Part shown: one piece after another, positions 61,303-64,000 of the stretch | How positions within the stretch are numbered: position 1 is the first letter of the stretch | Layout: every line of letters begins with the position of its first letter | NCBI RefSeq assembly: GCF_024199795.1 | Contig: NZ_JANADK010000001.1 | Span: 8,246,001 to 8,310,000 of the forward strand | Source: Bradyrhizobium sp. CCGB01 | GTDB lineage: Bacteria > Pseudomonadota > Alphaproteobacteria > Rhizobiales > Xanthobacteraceae | Direction of reading: 5' to 3' | DNA length: 64,000 bases | Made by a program: the position numbers and the translations under genes | Notes under the pieces: model-generated | Seen by the model: only the letters and a program-made list of their open reading frames with translations | The model's database searches: none | What the model was told of the DNA's origin: nothing

Positions 61303-61767
61303 TCAAAAGCGGACAGTCATGCCGACATGGCTCGATGTGAATCCGAGTCGCTTGTAGAAGCGCTGCGCATCGACGCGCGTCTGATGCGTCAGCAGTTCGA
61401 CCAGATTGCAGCCGCGCGCTTTCGCTTCCGCGACGGCCCATTGCACCAACTGCTCACCGATGCCGCGGCTGCGGCAATCGGAAGCAACGCGAACGTCTTC
61501 GAGCAGACCGCGGATACCGCCTTGCGAGCTGATGCCCGGCAGGATCGCAAGTTGCAGGCAGCCGACCACCCTGCCCTCGCTCTCGGCGACGACGAGCGTG
61601 AGATTCTGATCGCGCTCGACCCGCTCGAACGCCTGGTAATAGGACGCAGGCAGCGGATCCTCGATGCGCTCGCGGGCGCGACCGAGATGATCGTCGGCCA
61701 GCATGGCGACGATCGCCGCAACGTCATCGCGGCGCGCGGGACGGATGGAGACGGACTTGTCGTTCAT
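61303..61767 (-). CDS. GNAT acetyltransferase
   Basis: A 154-residue GNAT. Acetyl-CoA loop CRSRGIGEQLVQWA, strand GIRGLLEDVRV and the C-terminal QRFYKRLGFTSSHVGM. Resembles the group of small aminoglycoside/diamine acetyltransferase-like proteins; the substrate is unknown. It is 18 bp downstream of the GST gene. Confidence 0.87.
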   Translation of the reverse strand: MNDKSVSIRPARRDDVAAIVAMLADDHLGRARERIEDPLPASYYQAFERVERDQNLTLVVAESEGRVVGCLQLAILPGISSQGGIRGLLEDVRVASDCRSRGIGEQLVQWAVAEAKARGCNLVELLTHQTRVDAQRFYKRLGFTSSHVGMTVRF

Positions 61768-61785
61768 GTCGGGAAAACTCCAGGC

Positions 61786-62376
61786 TCAGCGCGCCGGCGG
61801 AAGGCCGAGCCAGGCTTCGACCTCGCCGATCCAGCGGCGGACGGCTGCATGACGGCCAAGATCGAAGCCGCCTTCATGCGCGAGACGCGTATAGGCGAGC
61901 AGCGAGACGTCGGCGAGCGAGACCTCTTCGCCGGCGAAGAAGCGGCTCGCCGCAAGATGCTGCTCCATGCGGTCGAGCGCCGCATAGCCGCGCTTGACCT
62001 TTTCCGCGTCGAGCTCGGATGTGTCCTTGCCGAGATAGACGAGCTGGAAGCGGCACACCGCGATATAGGGCTCGTGGCTGTACTGTTCCCAGAACAGCCA
62101 TTCATCCATCTTGGCCGCGGTGAAGGCGTCGTGCGGAACGAGCGCACTGTCGCGCGCGAGATAGCGGATGATGGCGTTGGACTGCGCCAGCGTGCGGCCG
62201 TCGTCGAATGCGACGGTGGGCACCTGGCCGGCGCCGTTCATCTTGAGGAATTGCGGCGTGCGCGTCTCGCCCTTGCGGGTATCGACGTCGATCCACTGGT
62301 AAGGCAGCGCGAGCTTGTCGCAGACCCACTTTACCTTCAGGCAATTGCCGGAATTCGTGTCGCCGTAGATCTTCAT
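61786..62376 (-). CDS. Glutathione S-transferase
   Basis: A 196-residue GST: thioredoxin-like N-terminal domain (MKIYGDTNSGNCLKVKWVCD, GAGQVPTVAFDDGRTLAQSNAI in two parts) and a helical C-terminal domain (GEEVSLADVSLLAYTRLA). Ser/Asn near residue 8-10 would activate glutathione. The longer reading to 62430 is rejected, as MKIYGD is the natural start. Co-transcribed with the GNAT. Confidence 0.88.
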   Translation of the reverse strand: MKIYGDTNSGNCLKVKWVCDKLALPYQWIDVDTRKGETRTPQFLKMNGAGQVPTVAFDDGRTLAQSNAIIRYLARDSALVPHDAFTAAKMDEWLFWEQYSHEPYIAVCRFQLVYLGKDTSELDAEKVKRGYAALDRMEQHLAASRFFAGEEVSLADVSLLAYTRLAHEGGFDLGRHAAVRRWIGEVEAWLGLPPAR

Positions 62377-62449
62377 CGCCGCCGCCCCACTTTGGAGCGA
62401 CAGAGCATCAGGACTGACAAGGCCTGTCAATCACCCCCGGCGTACAAGA

Positions 62450-63277
62450 TCAGAACTTGTAGCCGAGGCCGGCGCGGACGGTGTTGATGCTGGTGTCGAC
62501 CGCCGAGGTAAAGCGGATGTATTCGTACTCGGCCCGCATGAACACGCCACCGACCAGGTTGATGTCGACGCCAAGGCCCGCAGTGTAGCCGTAGATCAGG
62601 TGATTGTGCTGGGCATCCGTCGAGCTCAACGGTACCAGCGCCGTGTAAGTCCCCAACTGGGTCGTGCTGACACGATCCTGCACATTGGCCGTGCGCACAA
62701 TGTCGGCGTTGCCGAGCGCGAGCCCGCCGAACATGTAGGGCAGGAAGCATCCCCAGGCGTAGGCGGCGCGACCGCGGAACGTTCCCATGTCGCTGATGCT
62801 GATCGAGGACGTGGAGGTCGCCGTGACATCATGGAAGTTACCGTCGGACAGAGCAGTGGCGCTGACCCGTCTCTCGCTGGCCGACGACATTCCGCCGAAC
62901 TTGCCATGCAACCAACTCACTTCGAGACCCAACACGACGTCGTCCCACTGCGCGTTGTACCCGACGAAGGCACCGAAGCCGCTACTGCGCTGCGAAGCCT
63001 TGCCGAGTCCGAGATTCCACTGAGACACGCCCATCGAACTCTCGATCAACGTATCGGCCAGCAGCGCCGCCATCATGTTGCTGGTCGAGCCGTTGAAGTT
63101 CTCGTCCGACGAGCCATAGCCGGCCTGGGCGCCGATATAGCTTCCCTGCCAATTGACGTAGGATTTGCTCAAGCCGTCGGTCACGCTGCCGCGCAGGATG
63201 GGAAGATCGGAGAGATCGGCCGCATGCGCGGCAGACACCGTCCCCAGCATCGCCACCGCCAACAAAAGCCTACGCAT
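62450..63277 (-). CDS. Outer-membrane beta-barrel protein
   Basis: A 275-residue barrel with signal peptide MRRLLLAVAMLGTVSAAHAA. Barrel strands are visible (WQGSYIGAQAGYG, FGAFVGYNAQWDDVVLGLEV, FMRAEYEYIRFT) and it ends AGLGYKF with a terminal Phe, the BAM recognition signal. Same family type as rhizobial opacity/Omp25-like porin-related proteins. The neighbour at 63464 is a second such protein. Confidence 0.85.
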   Translation of the reverse strand: MRRLLLAVAMLGTVSAAHAADLSDLPILRGSVTDGLSKSYVNWQGSYIGAQAGYGSSDENFNGSTSNMMAALLADTLIESSMGVSQWNLGLGKASQRSSGFGAFVGYNAQWDDVVLGLEVSWLHGKFGGMSSASERRVSATALSDGNFHDVTATSTSSISISDMGTFRGRAAYAWGCFLPYMFGGLALGNADIVRTANVQDRVSTTQLGTYTALVPLSSTDAQHNHLIYGYTAGLGVDINLVGGVFMRAEYEYIRFTSAVDTSINTVRAGLGYKF

Positions 63278-63391
63278 CCCGACGCTCCATCGAACTCGAA
63301 CTTTTCGCTCTTGATCATGGCCCGTTAACCTTAACCAATGGTTGCGCCGACCGCTTTCGTCGCCACTCGCCATGAAAAATACGCAAAGCAA

Positions 63392-63418
63392 AACGGCGCG
63401 GGATGATCCCGCGCCGTT
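63392..63418 (-). terminator. Terminator of the last OMP gene
   Basis: AACGGCGCGGGA-TGA-TCCCGCGCCGTT, a perfect 12-bp stem followed by TTTGC on the minus strand, 45 bp after the stop at 63464. Confidence 0.8.
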
Positions 63419-63463
63419 AAGAAGTCCTAAGCGATGAGGCTTGTCAGTCGATAAGGCTTGCGA

Positions 63464-64000
63464 TCAGCCCTTGGTGACGAGCGGCGGCGGCATGTAGGCC
63501 GGCGGGCTGTTGAGATCCCAGCGCACGCCGAGCTTGACGTCGTGCGAGGTGATTTCCCTGACCCTGATCGAGGTCGGGCCCGAAGCGCTGTTGTCGAACA
63601 GGCGGTAGTTGCCGGGCGCCCCGTCGCCGAGATTCATGTAGCTGTAGGCCAGTTCGACGGTGAACCCGGGATTGACCTTGTAGGCGAGACCGGCGTGAGC
63701 GGCCCAGGCGAAGTTCCACTTTCCGTTGTCGCCGAAGTAGGCGACGCTGTTGTTGAGACCGGGGCTGTACGACACGCCATCGTCGCGGAAGCCGCTGATC
63801 TTGTTGTAGGAGCCGCCGACGCCGGCGCCGATGAACGGCGTGATGCACCACCAGGTGCCGAGGTCAACATAGGCGTTGGCCATCACGACCCACTCGGACT
63901 TGCTGCCGCTGTAATTGTTGACGCCGACGAAGCCGGGTCCAACGACGTTGTCGCTGCCGTGCAGAGTGGCTTTGCCCCTGTACTGGCCGATCACGTCCGT
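63464..64000 (-). CDS. Outer-membrane beta-barrel protein, C-terminal part
   Basis: The frame is open to the window edge, so the N-terminus is missing. The 178 visible residues contain strands such as WWCITPFIGAGVGGSYNKIS, FAWAAHAGLAYKVNPGFTVE and HDVKLGVRWDL, with a short tail PPAYMPPPLVTKG after the last strand. Opacity-type barrel; a GTG at 63994 is not a credible start because coding continues beyond it. Confidence 0.8.
   Translation of the reverse strand, partial: TDVIGQYRGKATLHGSDNVVGPGFVGVNNYSGSKSEWVVMANAYVDLGTWWCITPFIGAGVGGSYNKISGFRDDGVSYSPGLNNSVAYFGDNGKWNFAWAAHAGLAYKVNPGFTVELAYSYMNLGDGAPGNYRLFDNSASGPTSIRVREITSHDVKLGVRWDLNSPPAYMPPPLVTKG

Noticed and set aside
1..64000. CRISPR array
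   Set aside because: No set of regularly spaced identical repeats and no cas gene was seen.

Overview
The window looks like chromosome from a Bradyrhizobium-type alphaproteobacterium. This is inferred from the high GC content, the gene families, the short palindromic repeats of a rhizobial kind, a tRNA-His with alphaproteobacterial features (A73, G1:U72, no G-1) and an apparent serC-type leader RNA. No database search was possible; family names rest on motifs read in the translations.

Bases 1-33112 are mostly core or ordinary accessory chromosome: an LVIVD-repeat exported protein; an ArsR regulator with two SRPBCC genes; a membrane protein; a Cache-domain hybrid histidine kinase; a MarR/SnoaL cluster; an acyl-CoA synthetase; an epoxide hydrolase; a YqeY protein; an alpha/beta hydrolase; carA; a cupin; Dps; a methyltransferase; a tRNA-like gene; an ArsR/MFS divergent pair; carB; greA; an Lrp regulator; trxB with a LysR gene; a DapA-like aldolase; two very small membrane proteins; an orphan ParA; an AEC carrier; TenA; a GNAT; and a secreted caspase-like protein.

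Bases 33113-49927 form a roughly 16.8 kb integrated element. A tyrosine integrase gene sits next to an intact tRNA-His, and a 17-bp copy of the tRNA 3' end lies at the far boundary. The element is a mosaic. Its left end carries a two-gene operon, an Orc/Cdc6-like AAA+ ATPase followed by a protein with a TIR-like domain of the CAP12/Pycsar-effector kind. This is the best candidate in the window for an undescribed (probably anti-phage) system. The rest holds two serine recombinases, a transposase-derived zinc-ribbon protein without a DDE domain, a phage tail-collar protein, a MarR-like protein, an SF2 helicase with a DEAL box, several tiny proteins, and a block of four envelope genes (exported protein, lipoprotein, small secreted protein, outer-membrane barrel).

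Bases 49911-64000 return to chromosome: tRNA-His, a phasin, a large PAS histidine kinase with a degenerate G2 box, an FAD monooxygenase, a thiolase, the serC-serA serine pathway pair with a leader RNA, a GNAT, a GST and two outer-membrane proteins, the last one cut by the window edge. Five extended palindromic repeats and several strong terminators fill the larger gaps.
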